Shown: positions 12,327 through 25,394 of the stretch, piece by piece | How the letters are laid out: each line of letters opens with the position of its first letter | Numbering within the stretch: position 1 is the stretch's first letter | Source of the DNA: Multifurca ochricompacta | Taxonomy: Eukaryota; Basidiomycota; Agaricomycetes; Russulales; Russulaceae | NCBI GenBank assembly: GCA_022496185.1 | Contig: WTXG01000029.1 | Location: forward strand, 62,001-126,000 | Direction: 5' to 3' | Length of the DNA: 64,000 nucleotides | Program-made: the position numbers and the translations under genes | The notes under the pieces: generated by a model | What the model was told of the DNA's origin: nothing | Seen by the model: the letters and a program-made list of their open reading frames with translations, nothing else | Databases searched by the model: none

Positions 12327-15300
12327 ATGCCCGGCTCAACGACCTCCGAGGTCGTCGATGCTTTCTCTATGGCTAACACGACTCCTGACGCCTCAATTTC
12401 ACACCTCCCGGAGACCTCGACATCATCCCTCTTTCCCCATGAATCAGACCTGTATTCACCCCCGACCCCTTCTGTAAAATTACTTTTTTCCCTTTTATCC
12501 CGGCGCGACCTCTACTTCATCATCATCCCCGCTCTTCTTCTTTCCGCCATTGCCGGCGGCGTGGCACCCTTCATGACTCTCGTCCTCGGTGATGTCTTCG
12601 AAACCTTCGCCAAGTTCACCCGCATCTCGTCACCCTCCCCTGATGATCGTGCAAGCCTCAGACACGATATTGCAATATCTTCCCTTGAGTTGCTTGCCCT
12701 TGCCGTAGGCGCGCTTGCGCTCAGCAGTCTCACATCGTTTTTGTGGATCACTACTGGGGAGCGTAATGCTATGGCGATCCGGCAGAAAGTCTACGCTTCC
12801 GTCTCTGGCCGTGAAATGACCTGGTTTGACACTAAGATGGGCACCGAGGATGGGTCCCAAACAGATCCTGATCGCACCACAGGCGCGGGTGGGCTTATGG
12901 CCAAGTTTGCGAGGTAAGTCATTCACATGCGATTTCGGATACTCCTCTAATTCCAGATCGGCTTTAGTGAAACGGAAGAAGTTAGGATGGCATCTTCGCT
13001 TGCGAGCGGTCTCCTCGTTCAGCATCTCACCACCTGCCTCGCCTGCCTCACCCTTGGTTTTCTCCGTTCATGGGCTCTTACGCTCGTCATCCTTTCCGTC
13101 GTTCCGGTCATCGTTGTCCTTCAAACCATCTCGCAGCGCGTCGTCGGCCCTCTTCTTGGGGCTGAACGTACCCAACTTGGGTTGGCTGCCACTCTCGTCG
13201 AGCGTGCCGTGTCCGCGATTGCAACTGTAAAAGCTTTCAATGCCGTGTCATTTGAGCAATCGGCTTTTCTTTCCATCACGCAAAAGCTGCATAACACGGC
13301 TTGGCGGATCAATCGCATTTGGGCATTCACCTCCGGCCTTAATCAGTTCATCGCATTAGGCATGTTCGTCCAGGGCTTCTGGTTCGGCGCAAAACTGGTA
13401 CGCGACGGTAAAGTCGGGGTGGGCAACGTGATGGCCGTATTCTGGGCTTGCTTGATTGCGACAACTAATTTCCAGATGTGCATCCCGCATTTGATCACCC
13501 TCACGAAGGGCAAATTCGCTATGAGCGCCTTGATTGCCCTCGTGCAAGCGCCAACGCCTGTTTATAGTCACAGTAGCAAACGTCCCAGCGTCTCGCTCTC
13601 ACTGCTTAACAAGCGCAAGGCTGCGACGTTTCGCAAGATCGTACCTAAGAAGTGCAGCGGCGAGATCAACTTACATGAAGTCACGTTTGCGTATCCCTCG
13701 CGTCCGTCCATCCCTGTCCTCAAGGATGTTACTATCTACATCCCTCCCTCCGAGACAACGTTTATCGTCGGCGGCTCTGGTTCCGGCAAGTCCACCATCG
13801 CACAGCTCCTTCTTCGCATGTACAACGTACAAGAAGGCACAATCTCGTTGGATGACCAGGACGTCGAGTTCCTCGACACGAATTGGACGCGGCAGCACAT
13901 TAGTGCCGTCTCGCAGGGCACAATATTGTTTGATATGACTGTCCACGACAATGTTGCTGTGGGGCTTGCGGGACCGGGTAGCAATCGGAGGCCGCAGGAT
14001 GCGACGCGCAAGGAGGTCATTGAGGCATGCCAGACGGCCCTTCTGCACTCCTTCATCAAGGATTTGCCGGATGGATATGATACACGGCTCGGAAATGGTG
14101 GTGCTAACCTTTCTGGAGGTCAGCGACAACGGCTGGCCCTTGCGCGCGCAATCCTTTGCGATCCTACAGTCCTTATTCTTGGTGAGTTGTAGTCTATCGC
14201 CTTTGTGGCCTTTGTCTTACGTTATTGAAGATGAAGCAACGTCTGCGCTGGACGCGACATCTCGCGTTCTTGTTTTTGAGGCTCTCAAACACTGGCGGCG
14301 CAGCAAGACAACTATCGTGATAACCCATGACCTTCCCAAATCTCAGAAACCGACTTCGTGTATGTACTCAAGGATGGCAGGGTTGCAGAAGGCGGCTACC
14401 GTGCAGATCTCGAAATCGGCGGCGGAGAATTCCAGCAGATGGTGATGACGCAGGCGGAAGCTGGTGGTTTTGCAGTTAAAGATGAAGATGGATGGTCTGC
14501 GAAAGCAATTCGCCGGCGGGACGAAGACGCAGAGAAACTACTTGAGATCCAGCACGAGAGGTCGCCGAGTGCAGATGCCGTTAGGCGCGAGAGTATGGCC
14601 ATCCGCCCTATCACCCTAAGTAACTGGATGTTCGACGTTGTTTCCGAACTTACGCGAACAGGCGCAACATCACTACCCTCTGCCATAGTCACCGAGCGAA
14701 TGACAACTCGCCTGAGCCGGTTTGTACCAATGGAAGCATTCACCGGCGAGCTTCCCCCGGCACCTCGTAAACGCCGCCCTTCAACTCTCGCAATTGATAT
14801 TCCCTTCCCCTCTCCTGCACGCACGACGAACTCACGTCGTTTCTCCCTTCAATTCTCGCCAACATCTCCCGTTCACAGTCTTGGCCTGTCCAACTCGTCT
14901 ACGCTTCTCGGCGAATCTGACAGCGAGGATGAAAAGCAGACACTGACTCGCATGGCCACCACGACATCGCGCCGACGGTTCTACGATGGTACATCAGGGA
15001 AGCGCGAACGGAAGCGCTGGGACACCATCAAACTCGAGCCTCTCAAAGGCAAGTCTGTTCAGTCAGTCGCAGTTGAAAGTCCTCCAACAGTCCATGCACC
15101 ACCCGAGTCCCTACTTTCCGTCATCCGTGGCGCCTATCCGACCATACCGTACAAGCCGCTCATCATCTTGGGCATTGCCTTCGCTATGATCAGCGGGGCA
15201 ATAACCCCGCTTTTCTCATACATGCTTTCTCGATTGCTCTTCGAGGTGTCGAAAGGTGCACAGGACGCGTCAGTCATTAACGTGTTCGGTGGGATCGTGC

Positions 15301-16960
15301 TCGTGATTGCAATTGCAGATGGTGTCTTCGTCGGGCTCAAGTTCATCGTGTTTGAGACGGCCGCTATGCTCTGGGTAACTCACTTGCGCACGATCTGCTA
15401 TCGTCTCGTGCTTGCGCAAGACAAGTGGTGGTTCGATCGCAGCGAGAATGCGGCGGTGAAGTTGTGCCAGGTTCTCATTCGAGACGGCGACGATGCGCGC
15501 TCGCTGATTTCAACCGTGCTCGCTCAGGCTGTAGTCGTTATCAGTATGCTCGCTGTCGGTCTGATTTGGGCGCTTGTACGCGGGTGGCAGCTCACTCTTG
15601 TCGGCTTTGCCATTGCACCTGTGTTTATTCTGACCATGGTCGTGCAGTCGAGGCTGGCTGCTAATTGTGAGCTGCGGAATAAGCGCGCTCGAGAGGAGGT
15701 TGCTAAAGGCTATTATGAGGTAAGTTGACATTTTGTCTCCGTTCACAGTGCAACAACTTACCGGCTGTATCTGCAGACAATCACAACATTCGCGGCATTC
15801 GGGCCATGGGTTTCGAGAGCGTCTTCCTCGAGCGCTTCAACGAATCCGCGAAGAACGCTTTGCACACGGGTGTGCGTGGCGCCTTCGTGGAAGGCTGCAC
15901 CTATGGTGTCGCAAGTTCACTTATCTACCTCTCTGAGGCATTATTATTCTACGCTGGTGCAGTGTTGGTGTCGCAAGGGACCTACACGTACTTGCAGATG
16001 GTTCAAGTCCTCAATCTCGTTGTATTCACGGTCAGCATCGGGTCACAACTCATGGCCTTCAGTACGTCTCTTATGGTTAGTCACTGTAAAGGGCAACTAA
16101 TTGTCTTTTTCCATAGCACACCGCATAGCAAAGTCCGTGCAGGCAACGAGTGACCTCAACCGATTGGTCAAACTGGCCACCGTCACGGATGAATCTCATG
16201 GGTCAGCGTGTCCCCCCATTGCCGGCACCATTTCGTTCAAGAATGTTTCCTTCTCTTACCCTGAGCGACCCGACGTCCCAGTCCTCCGGAACCTCTCAGT
16301 CAACATATATGAGGGCGAGACCGTTGCCATCGTTGGGTCGTCAGGCTCCGGAAAGTCTACCCTTGCGCACTTGCTGCAGCGCTTATACGAGCCTACGTCT
16401 GGCACGATTACTGTAGGGAAATGGTCGCTGCACGACATAGACGTCCGGCATTTACGCGATCACATTGCGGTCGTGATCCAAAATCCTCATCTCTTCGATG
16501 CGACGGTGAGCGAGAACATCGCATACGGGACAGATGGGCTGCCGCACGCGGACATCCAACGCGCGCTCTTGTGGCGAACGTGCACGAATTTATCGAGGGC
16601 CTTCCACAGGGTTATGGCACGTTGGTTGGCGAGAACGCGTCATTGATTTCGGGTGGACAGGCGCAGCGGCTGCAGATCGCGCGCGCATTGGTGCGGCCGG
16701 CCAATGTGCTTATCTTGGACGAATGTACAAGCGCGCTCGACGGCGCTAATCAAGCTGCGGTGCTCTCGACGGTGCTCGGTGCTAAAGCAGGCCGCACAAC
16801 GATCATGATCACGCACAAACTCCCTGTCATGCGCATGTGCGATCGCATCATCGTCGTGCATGAAGGCAAAGTCGCGGAGCAAGGGACGTACGAGCAACTC
16901 ATCGCTTGCAAAGGCGTATTTGCACAACTCGCCAGCGGTGGAGAGTGGTCGGGCGAATGA
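12327..16960 (+). CDS. STE6: STE6-like ABCB exporter (TMD-NBD-TMD-NBD), two frame breaks
   Basis: This is a full-length ABCB transporter resembling fungal a-factor exporters. In basidiomycetes such proteins export farnesylated pheromone, but that role is inferred. ATG 12327 begins MPGSTTSEVV. TMD1 follows; an intron at 12914-12967 joins MAKFA to SETEEVRMASSLASG. NBD1 has Walker A GGSGSGKST, signature LSGGQRQR and DEATSALD, with an intron splitting ILG|DEATS at about 14182. A ~250-residue Ser/Arg-rich linker follows. TMD2 includes QDKWWFDR. NBD2 has GSSGSGKST, ISGGQAQR and DECTSALDG, with TGA ending at 16960. Frame is lost twice: at about 14333 (ITHDL to SQISETDFVYVLKDG needs one extra T) and at about 16565 (DIQRA to ALVANVHEF needs one extra G). 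Both sit in short homopolymers, and flanking codons stay perfectly conserved. Confidence 0.85.
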
Positions 16961-17315
16961 GCCAGTTATTTACCTGATCGCTACTTTTCTTTTTTTTTAT
17001 TTCTTATTCCAAATGGATCAAGGATTGTGTATCTTTTTCATTCCCTTTCACTCTCATTACGCTTATCAGCTTCATCTGGATTATGACTGAAGCATTAACC
17101 GTGTTTTCATCCTTCGATATTCACTCCCTTGCGCCCACTTTGTTCATTGTATTGGTAACGCACACAGCTGTATTACTTACTAGACACCACTATAACCGCG
17201 ACACCCTACCGAGGAATTGAACCATTTTGAATGATATGTTTTCCGAGGTGGGCTTGTGAGCTATAAGTTATCCATGTGGTCAATTACCACTCGGGCCGGT
17301 CGATCTCAAGCAACG
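16961..17315. other. Intergenic STE6-like 3' / PTPA 5'
   Basis: This is 355 bp between two plus-strand genes. It has a T-rich tract at 16988-17008 just after the STE6-like stop, consistent with 3' end signals, and presumably the PTPA promoter. No coding motif was seen. Confidence 0.45.
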
Positions 17316-18827
17316 ATGACATCTTTCCGACCACTTCAGAAGGCGATCCTAACTAAAGAACAGCTGGTCGCATTCCAGTCATCCAGAACTTATGAGATAA
17401 TCACATCCTACATAGAGACCCTCAATGGCGCAGTCGTCGGGGTTAAGCTGACAGATGAATGCACGCAGTCGCCGGTACGCCGATTCTCCTTGGCCAATGC
17501 TTACGTCTCGGCAGGATTACTCACCAGTCAGAGTTTTTGTGATCATTAGGGTGTCACGGCGCTCGTAGTAGTGCTGGATCGCGTAGAGGCACTGGCAAGG
17601 GAGACACCACCGGTGGACAACGCCGCGTCGAGATTTGGGAACCCCGCATTCAAGACGTTTTATGATAAGGTGCAAGAGGCGCGTACAATTTTTTAAAACC
17701 TCTCTTCTTTCCCAAAAAGCTGAACGTGTTTTTTCAGGCTGCTCCGCGGTTGCATGAGTCGCTTCCTGCTCTACCCGCAGATGCCATCACTGAAGTGTCT
17801 GGCTACTTTTGTGAGTCGTGGGGGAACCGGACGCGTATCGACTATGGGAGCGGGATGGAGCTCAACTTTCTTTGCTGGCTGTATGCCTCCTTCTCTCTCC
17901 GACGCTTTTATACCTTTTTTAAAAGTCCCCCACACGAAGGATTTGTCTCGATCGGTTGGGAGTCGTTCAAGAAAGCGATCGTGTAGCGTTGGTGAACAAG
18001 GTGTTTTGGAAGTTAGCGTTTAGTTTTTTTTTTTTCCGAGATGCACTTCGGTTCGAATACTGATCTTTTTAAGATATATTCAGGTGATGCGGGTCCTGCA
18101 ATCCACCTACTGGCTGGAGCCTGCCGGTTCGCACGGGGTGTGGGGTTTGGATGACTATCATTTCCTGCCATTCTTATTGGGCTCGGCGCAACTACGAGGC
18201 AATATTTATGCCCTTGATTATTCACGGGATTGTGCCTTGTTGATACGTTCCCGCAGGTCACAAGTACCTTCGACCGAAATCGATTCACGATAATGAGGTT
18301 GTAGAAGAAATTTCTAAGGACTATATGTACTTTGGATGCATTCGGTTCATCAACTCGGTAAGCTGTGCCTCTGTATTCGTAGCTTCCCGTTTCACACAGC
18401 CGCTCAGGTCAAAACCGCATCATTACGGTGGCACTCTCCGATGCTAGATGACATCTCGGCGGTACGTTTGTCCCGTCACGCATGAGTAAGTAGAGGAAAC
18501 TGTAATTGTGATTTTTTTTTTAAGGTAAAAACATGGGACAAAGTCAATCAAGGGATGATCAAGATGTATCAGGCAGAAGTGCTAGGGAAACTGCCAGTTA
18601 TTCAGCATTTCTTATTTGGATCCATCCTGATTTACGACGGACCGGTCGTGCCGCTTCCAGAGGATGACGATGGTCACAGTCACAGTCACAGTCACGTTGA
18701 TGCGGATGCTCATACTCATGCCGGTTGGCATGACCCGTGTGGCATTCCCGTTCCATCAGCATTTGGAGCCGCGGCCGAGGCCAGTGCGCACGGTAGGCCT
18801 GGGATTCGACCCGTTCCTTTTGATTGA
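17316..18827 (+). CDS. PTPA: Serine/threonine phosphatase 2A activator (PTPA, peptidyl-prolyl isomerase)
   Basis: PTPA/Rrd proteins are cytosolic/nuclear chaperones that fold and activate the PP2A catalytic subunit. ATG 17316 ([17 protein letters not shown]) is preferred over the in-frame ATG 17256 because the family motif starts just after it. Exons then encode [39 protein letters not shown] (core family motif), [80 protein letters not shown] and [19 protein letters not shown]. One intron (18199-18256) appears to use a GC donor. The C-terminal tail has a [20 protein letters not shown] histidine cluster before the stop at 18825-18827. No frame break was found. Confidence 0.92.
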
Positions 18828-19151
18828 GGTTGTATATGTAGTAGTAGTAGTATTAGTATTACTGTATTATTACACTGTAGAGGTGGCTTCGGCAGGCAAC
18901 GGAACTCGGTATTTACCGAGTGGGAGTGACAATTTGCTCAGCCTCTCAGTCCAACCTTGTCCTGCCGCCACGCCGCCAATTTGTTTCTCCGCCTTCTCTC
19001 CGTTGTCCACCTTCCACCACAACAACGACGAGGGCTAATAACGCACGAGGCAGAGGTCCTTAACACTCGTGACGTCGACAAAGCCCTTCTCTGACCTCTT
19101 CAACTTTACTCTTCAAGTCGTTTACACACTCCCTAATCTCGTCTGGCCCCC
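18828..19151. promoter_or_regulatory. Intergenic PTPA 3' / chitin synthase 5'
   Basis: This is 324 bp with a GTAGTAGTAGTATTAGTATTA-like short repeat at about 18838-18862, followed by a CT-rich leader just before the chitin synthase ATG at 19152. It presumably contains the chitin synthase promoter and 5' leader. Confidence 0.45.
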
Positions 19152-22100
19152 ATGAAAAGGCAGTCCACAATCCACCATCAGCGACTCGAAGCCGTGAACG
19201 ACCTGGTCACCCTTTCTCCCCTCTCTGACGATGCCATTGCCTCGTGTATTCGTGAAAGGTTCCTCTCAGATACCATTTATACTAGCATAAGCAACTCCTC
19301 ACTCGTCGCCATCAACCCCCATAAATACGTGCCCAGCAACGCTGATTCTGTTCTTCATAAATATGCCGCAGAATATCGTAACATATCCAATGACAAGGAG
19401 CCTCTTCCCCCACATATATTCCAGCTCGCCAACAATGCGTATTATCACATGCGACGGACGACCCAAGATCAGAGCATCATTTTAAGGTGAGCATTCCACC
19501 CCCCTCCACCCTTTCCCTCCCTCCCCCTCGTACGCATCTCTCGTCTTCATCCTGATTCGACTAAAACCCGATTCCTGATAGTGGCGAGACGGGAAGCGGC
19601 AAGTCGGAGAACCGCAGGCTTGCCGTCAAGACCCTTCTCGAGCTCAGTGTCAGTAACCCTGGTAAGAAGGGCTCTAAGCTCGCACATCAGGTTCCTGCCG
19701 CTGAGTTTGTTCTCGAATCGTTTGGGAACGCTCGCACCCTCTTCAACCCGAATGCGTCTCGCTTTGGTAAATATACCGAGCTGCAATTCACGGAGCGCGG
19801 ACGACTTTCTGGTATCAAGACCCTCGACTATTATCTGGAGCGTAACCGTGTCGCAGGTGCCCCTCTGGCGAGCGCAACTTCCACATATTCTACTATCTTT
19901 TCGCTGGCGCGTCAGCAGAGGAGCGACATCACATGCAACTCCTTGACAAGACCACCTTTAGGTATCTCGGTCAACGTGGGGTTTCCGGTGGTCGCCAAAA
20001 CATGCGTGATGACGACTCACAGCGGTTTGAACAGTTGAAGGTTGCTCTTAAGAACGTTGGGTTCTCCAAGCGTCACGTCGCACAGACATGCCAATTAATT
20101 GCGGCCATTCTTCATCTCGGCAATCTTGAATTTACCATTGATCGAGCTCGTGATGTTGATGCTGCCGTTGTTCGCAATCAGGATGTTTTAGCCTTGGTCT
20201 CCGATTTCCTGGGTGTCACGCCTTCAGCATTGGAGACGGCGCTCTCATACAGAACCAAGCTCGTCAAGAAGGAACTCTGCACCGTCTTCCTTGACCCAGA
20301 TGGTGCGGCCGATAACCGCGACGATCTTGCCAAGACACTCTACTCCCTCCTCTTTTCATGGCTTAACGAACATATCAACGAACGCCTCTGTCGCGATGAT
20401 TTCACCACCTTCGTCGGCCTCTTCGACCTTCCCGGGCCACAGAACCTCACCTCTCGCCCTAACACTCTCGACCAGTTCTGCATCAACTTTGCCAATGAAC
20501 GCCTCCATAGCTTCGTTCAAAAGAAGCTCTTTGAGAGCCACGTCGCTGAGTACAACAATGAGGGTATCGCCCGTTTTGTGCCGCAAATACCATATTCGAT
20601 AATTCGGAATGCCTACGGCTTCTACAGAACCAACCCGGCGGGCTCATCCATATTATGGACGATCAAGCACGACGTGCGCCAAAAAAGACGGACCACACCA
20701 TGGTTGAAGCCTTCGGGAAACGCTGGGGTAATCATTCGTCCTTCAAGGTCGGCTCAGTGGACCGATCGGGTTACCCCACCTTCACCGTTACCACTTTAAC
20801 GGGCCTGTCACCTACTCATCTGAGGGTTTCCTCGAACGTAACCTTGATGCTCTCAACCCAGACTTCGTTTCCTTACTCCGTGGCAACATTTCTGGCCCCG
20901 AGGCAGCAGCAACTGGGGGAGAGGGCTCTGGTTCCATCAATCCATTCGTCCGCGGGCTGTTTTCGGGTAAGGCAATAGCAACCCAGATGCACCCGCGCAA
21001 TGAGGATACAATTGTCGCGGCTCAACAGCCTATCAAGCCAATGCGTGCTCCTTCCACACGGCGGAAACATACAGTTAGGCGTGCCTCGACTCTGGGCGAC
21101 GTCGAGGAAAAGGAGCGTGACGATGATGACGTGGCGCCGACGTCGATGAACTCCTCGAGTCCATGCGTGGCGGGCGAGTTCCGGAGCGCGCTTGACACGC
21201 TATTCGAAACGCTTGAAGAAACGCAGACATGGCATGTCTTCTGCGTGAACCCAAATGACTCACAGCTACCAAATCAGCTCGAGGGTCGCTCAGTCAAGGG
21301 ACAGATCCGCAGCCTAGGCTTGACAGAGATCGCGCGGCGGTTCGCGAACGTATTCGAGGTTGGCATGACACCTCGCGAGTTCTGCGACCGATATCGAGAG
21401 AAGCTTGCTGCCATGGGGATCACAGATGGTGAGTCGAGGGAGCAGATCGAGCGGGCCAGGACGGCACTAGGCTTCAAAGACAACGATCTGGTCCTTGGCC
21501 AGTACAAGGTGAGTATGCGAGACTTGCTGCTTGGGACGTCAGTCCAATAGTTCTGCCTCTGCGTACCTAGGTCTTCTTGTCCCATACGGCTTTCCATTCC
21601 CTCGAGGATTACTTGCGCTCTAAGGATACAGAAGAGATCAAGCGCAATCGCATGCGAGAAGCCGAGGTCGAGGCAGGCCTTGATCCGCGAGGGCTGACCG
21701 ATCCGTACGCGCCATATCGAAGTCCAGAGATTGAGCAGGAACCCCAAACGCCTTACTTGAGTGGTCATGGTGACGCCTTTAACCAATCTAGCCAGGCCCT
21801 CCCGCTCGTTGCCCACGCTTCTCCCTTCCAACGCGCCGGCATGTATAACGACTACGACGACCAACAGTCACTCCGCAGTGAGGAGTTCGACGGCCGTAGC
21901 CGGCTGACCAGCAACCGCGATGATACAATGTCGATTGGAACTGAGTCGTATGCGCCGTCGCGTAACATGTTCCAGAACGTGGACAAGAAGGCGCTACTGG
22001 AGAAGGAAGCGCTTCCAGGTGAAATTCACGAAGGGGAGACGGCAGAGGTGATCAAAGAAACGTCTGCACGCCGTCGGTGGGTCGCGCTATGTTGGCTACT

Positions 22101-25100
22101 CACCTGGTGGGTGCCGACGCCGTTCCTGCGGTGGTTTGGGCGTATGAAGCGCATGGACGTGCGGCAAGCGTGGCGTGAAAAGCTCGCCTTGAACATTATC
22201 ATTTGGCTCACCTGCGCCTGTGCAGTGTTTGTCATCGCCGTACTGGGCAATCTCATCTGCCCCACGGAGCACGTGTTCTCAACGAGCGAGTTGGCGTCAC
22301 ACAGCGTGGAGAACAGCCCGAATAATGTTTTTGTGGCCGTTCGCGGGGAGGTGTTCGATCTCACGCAGATCGCGCAGACCCATCTACGGATTGTGCCTGT
22401 CGTTACGGAGAAAGCGATCTTGAAGTACGGTGGCATCATTGCGGACGATATTTTTCCGGTCCAAGTAGGTTGTCGCCGAGGTCCTTACCCTTTTCTCTTG
22501 ACTGACGATTGCGCAGGTCAGCGCGCTTTGTAACGGTGTCGATGGAGGTGTCAGCCCATATGTCATCCTCAACTTCAATAATAACACCGACACAAACGCA
22601 CAGTACCATGACTTCCGGGTTTTCACAAACGATTCACGGCCAGACTGGTACTTTGAGAGCATGACAATCATGCGTTGGAACAACCGTAGGGGCTTTGTCG
22701 GCTACACACCAAAGGAGATTCGTAACATGGCAAGCTCAGGCGATCCGTCGGTATCTACAAGGGCCTTGTGTATGATGTGACTAACTATCTTCAATTCCCG
22801 CCTGCTACAAGGGCGCCATACGGTCAGCAAGCTCCTCAAATCAATGCTAATTTCATGGCTGGCAGTGTCCTTGACATTTTCAAATTCAACTCTGGTCACG
22901 ATATCACCAAGGCCCTGGATAACCTCAACATTGACTCGAATGTTCTTTCGGCGCAGAAAGTATGTCTGCGGAATCTTTTTACGATTGGCAAGGTGGACAA
23001 CCGCAACTCGCCACAATGCTTATTTTCCACATATATTTTGCTTGCCCTCTCGGTTCTTATGGTCAGTATCATCGGATTCAAGTTCTTGGCTTCCATCAAC
23101 TTCAGCGCACCTCGTGCGCCGGAGGACCATGACAAGTTCGTCATCTGTCAAGTGCCTTGTTACACAGAGGGCGATGCTTCCCTCCGGCGGACTATCGATT
23201 CACTTGCGCAGCTGAAGTACGACGACAAGCGCAAACTGCTCGTTGTCATCTGTGATGGCATGATCGTCGGATCCGGCAATGACAAGCCCACACCGCGGAT
23301 CGTGCTGGACATTCTAGGCGCGGACCCGAACCAGGACCCAGAACCTCTGAGCTTCCAGTCGCTGGGGGAAGGTGCAAAGCAGCATAACATGGGAAAGGTG
23401 TACTCTGGACTGTACGAAACAAATGGCCACGTCGTGCCATATATGGTGCTTGTGAAGGTCGGCAAGCCGACAGAGCGATCAAGGCCTGGTAACCGTGGCA
23501 AGCGAGATTCGCAGATCATGCTCATGAACTTCCTGAACAAGGTGAGGCCCTTTGTCAGACCTTGCGTGCGTTGAGGATGTTGATGACAACGGCGTGCGCA
23601 GGTTCACTTCAACGCCCCAATGAATCCGCTAGAGCTGGAGATGTATCACCAGATAAAGAACGTCATCGGTGTTAATCCGACTTTCTACGAGTATTTGTTC
23701 ACTGTGGACGCCGATACCGTGGTGGATCCTATGTCTGCCAACAGGTTGATCTCTGCGTAAGTGCTACTGTATCCCATGACATCCAATACTCTCTAACAGT
23801 GGCGTAGAATGATTCACGACAAGAAGCTCATCGCAGTTTGTGGTGAAACCGGTCTGGCTAACGCCAAACAGTCAATCATTACCATGATGCAGGTCTACGA
23901 GTATTTTATCTCGCATCACCTGGCAAAGGCGTTTGAAAGTCTCTTCGGGTCCGTTACTTGTCTTCCAGGATGTTTCTCGCTTTATCGTTTGCGCACGCCC
24001 GACACCCACAAGCCACTGCTCGTCGCCAATCAATTGGTGGCAGACTATGCCGAAAACCGGGTCGACACACTTCACATGAAAAATCTCCTGCATCTCGGTG
24101 AAGATCGTTACCTGACCACACTTCTTCTCAAGCATTTCTCGAACTTCAAGACTCAGTTCGTCCGTGACGCGCATGCCTATACCGTCGCGCCGGATGATTG
24201 GAAGGTGCTCCTCTCGCAACGTCGTCGCTGGATCAATTCTACCGTACATAATCTCGGCGAGCTAATGTTCCTTGATAAGCTCTGTGGTTTCTGCTGTTTC
24301 TCCATGCGTTTTATCGTCATGATTGATCTCTTGTCCACCATCATCCAACCTGTCTCGGTTGCATACGTACGTATATAATTGTCCCTGCCTTTCTTTGGCG
24401 CGCTCAATTATTTCCAGGTTGTCTATCTGGTTGTCCTAACGGCGGGAGAACACAAGGCGATACCAACTCTGTCCTTAGTGCTGATCGCAGCAGTGTATGG
24501 TCTTCAAGCGTTCGTCTTCATTCTACGCCGCAAATGGGACATGATTGGCTGGATGGTGTTTTACATTATTGCTATTCCTGCGTTTTCGTTCCTCCTTCCA
24601 TTGTATTCGTTCTGGAGGATGGATGACTTCTCGTGGGGTGCGACACGTATCGTTATGGGTGAAGCGGGTAAGAAGATGATTATTCACGTAGGTATCCCCT
24701 CTCTTTTCGCGCAAAGCGGGAATTGACATACGGTTTTCCAGGACGAAGGTAAATTTGATCCCCGCTCGATCCCGCTGAAGTCATGGAACGATTATGTGAG
24801 CGAGGCGTTTATGTCCACTTTCACGTCGGTTAAATACTTTCTCAATAGGAAAACGAACTCTGGGATAAGGAGTCGAACCATAGTATAGGGTCCTGGGTGC
24901 CTCCAACGAAGCTGAAGAATGACGGCTACGCAGAATCGCGGACCTCAGTTTATGGTCGTGAGACATACTACGAGCCCAACTACCCCCGCAGTTTCTCCCC
25001 ATCACCATCCCAAATGGGTAACGGTGCCTACCCGTCCCCGCCTGGGTATCAATCTGGACGGAACACTCCGAGTGGCGGGTACGGTCACTCACAGACACCA

Positions 25101-25394
25101 GCCCTTGATGGAGGCCAAATGTACCGCCAGTCCTTCTCACGACCGCCGACAAATTATCTCGATGTCGCTATTCCTACCTCACGGTCCGATGGAGCAGGCG
25201 ATTTGAGTGCGTTTGGGCCTTCAGACGCAGAAATAGACCGTGCGGTGCAGGCCCTTCTGCGAGATGCAGACCTCAACTCCATAACGAAGCGCGAGATCCG
25301 ACGGAAACTGGAGGAGCATTTCGGAGTGGATTTGGCTTCGCGAAAGGCCACTATTAATGCTGCAATTGACCGCGGTCTTCTGAGTCATGCATAG
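19152..25394 (+). CDS. Chitin synthase, class V type (myosin motor-like + CHS + DEK C), four frame breaks
   Basis: This is a membrane-bound UDP-GlcNAc polymerase that makes chitin at hyphal tips; its motor-like head is thought to tether it to actin traffic. ATG 19152 begins MKRQST. The motor P-loop GETGSGKS follows the first intron (~19585). Next are a Cyt-b5-like segment ([16 protein letters not shown]), membrane helices and the CHS core: [44 protein letters not shown] (~24107) and the catalytic QRRRW at 24217-24231. C-terminal helices precede a DEK-C domain ending GLLSHA (stop 25392-25394). Frame is broken by one missing base at about 19861 ([12 protein letters not shown]), 20594 ([11 protein letters not shown]), 20791 ([13 protein letters not shown]) and 22741 ([13 protein letters not shown]). 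Each loss is in a short homopolymer and the protein resumes without missing residues, so error is likelier than decay. Confidence 0.92.

Noticed and set aside
14358..15728. Separate gene beginning at the internal ATG 14358
   Set aside because: The frame starts inside the conserved DFVYVLKDGRVAE segment of NBD1 of the STE6-like exporter; it is the second half of one gene after a one-base loss.
21274..21864. 196-residue minus-strand open frame
   Set aside because: It is antisense to the conserved motor-like part of the chitin synthase and has no family features.
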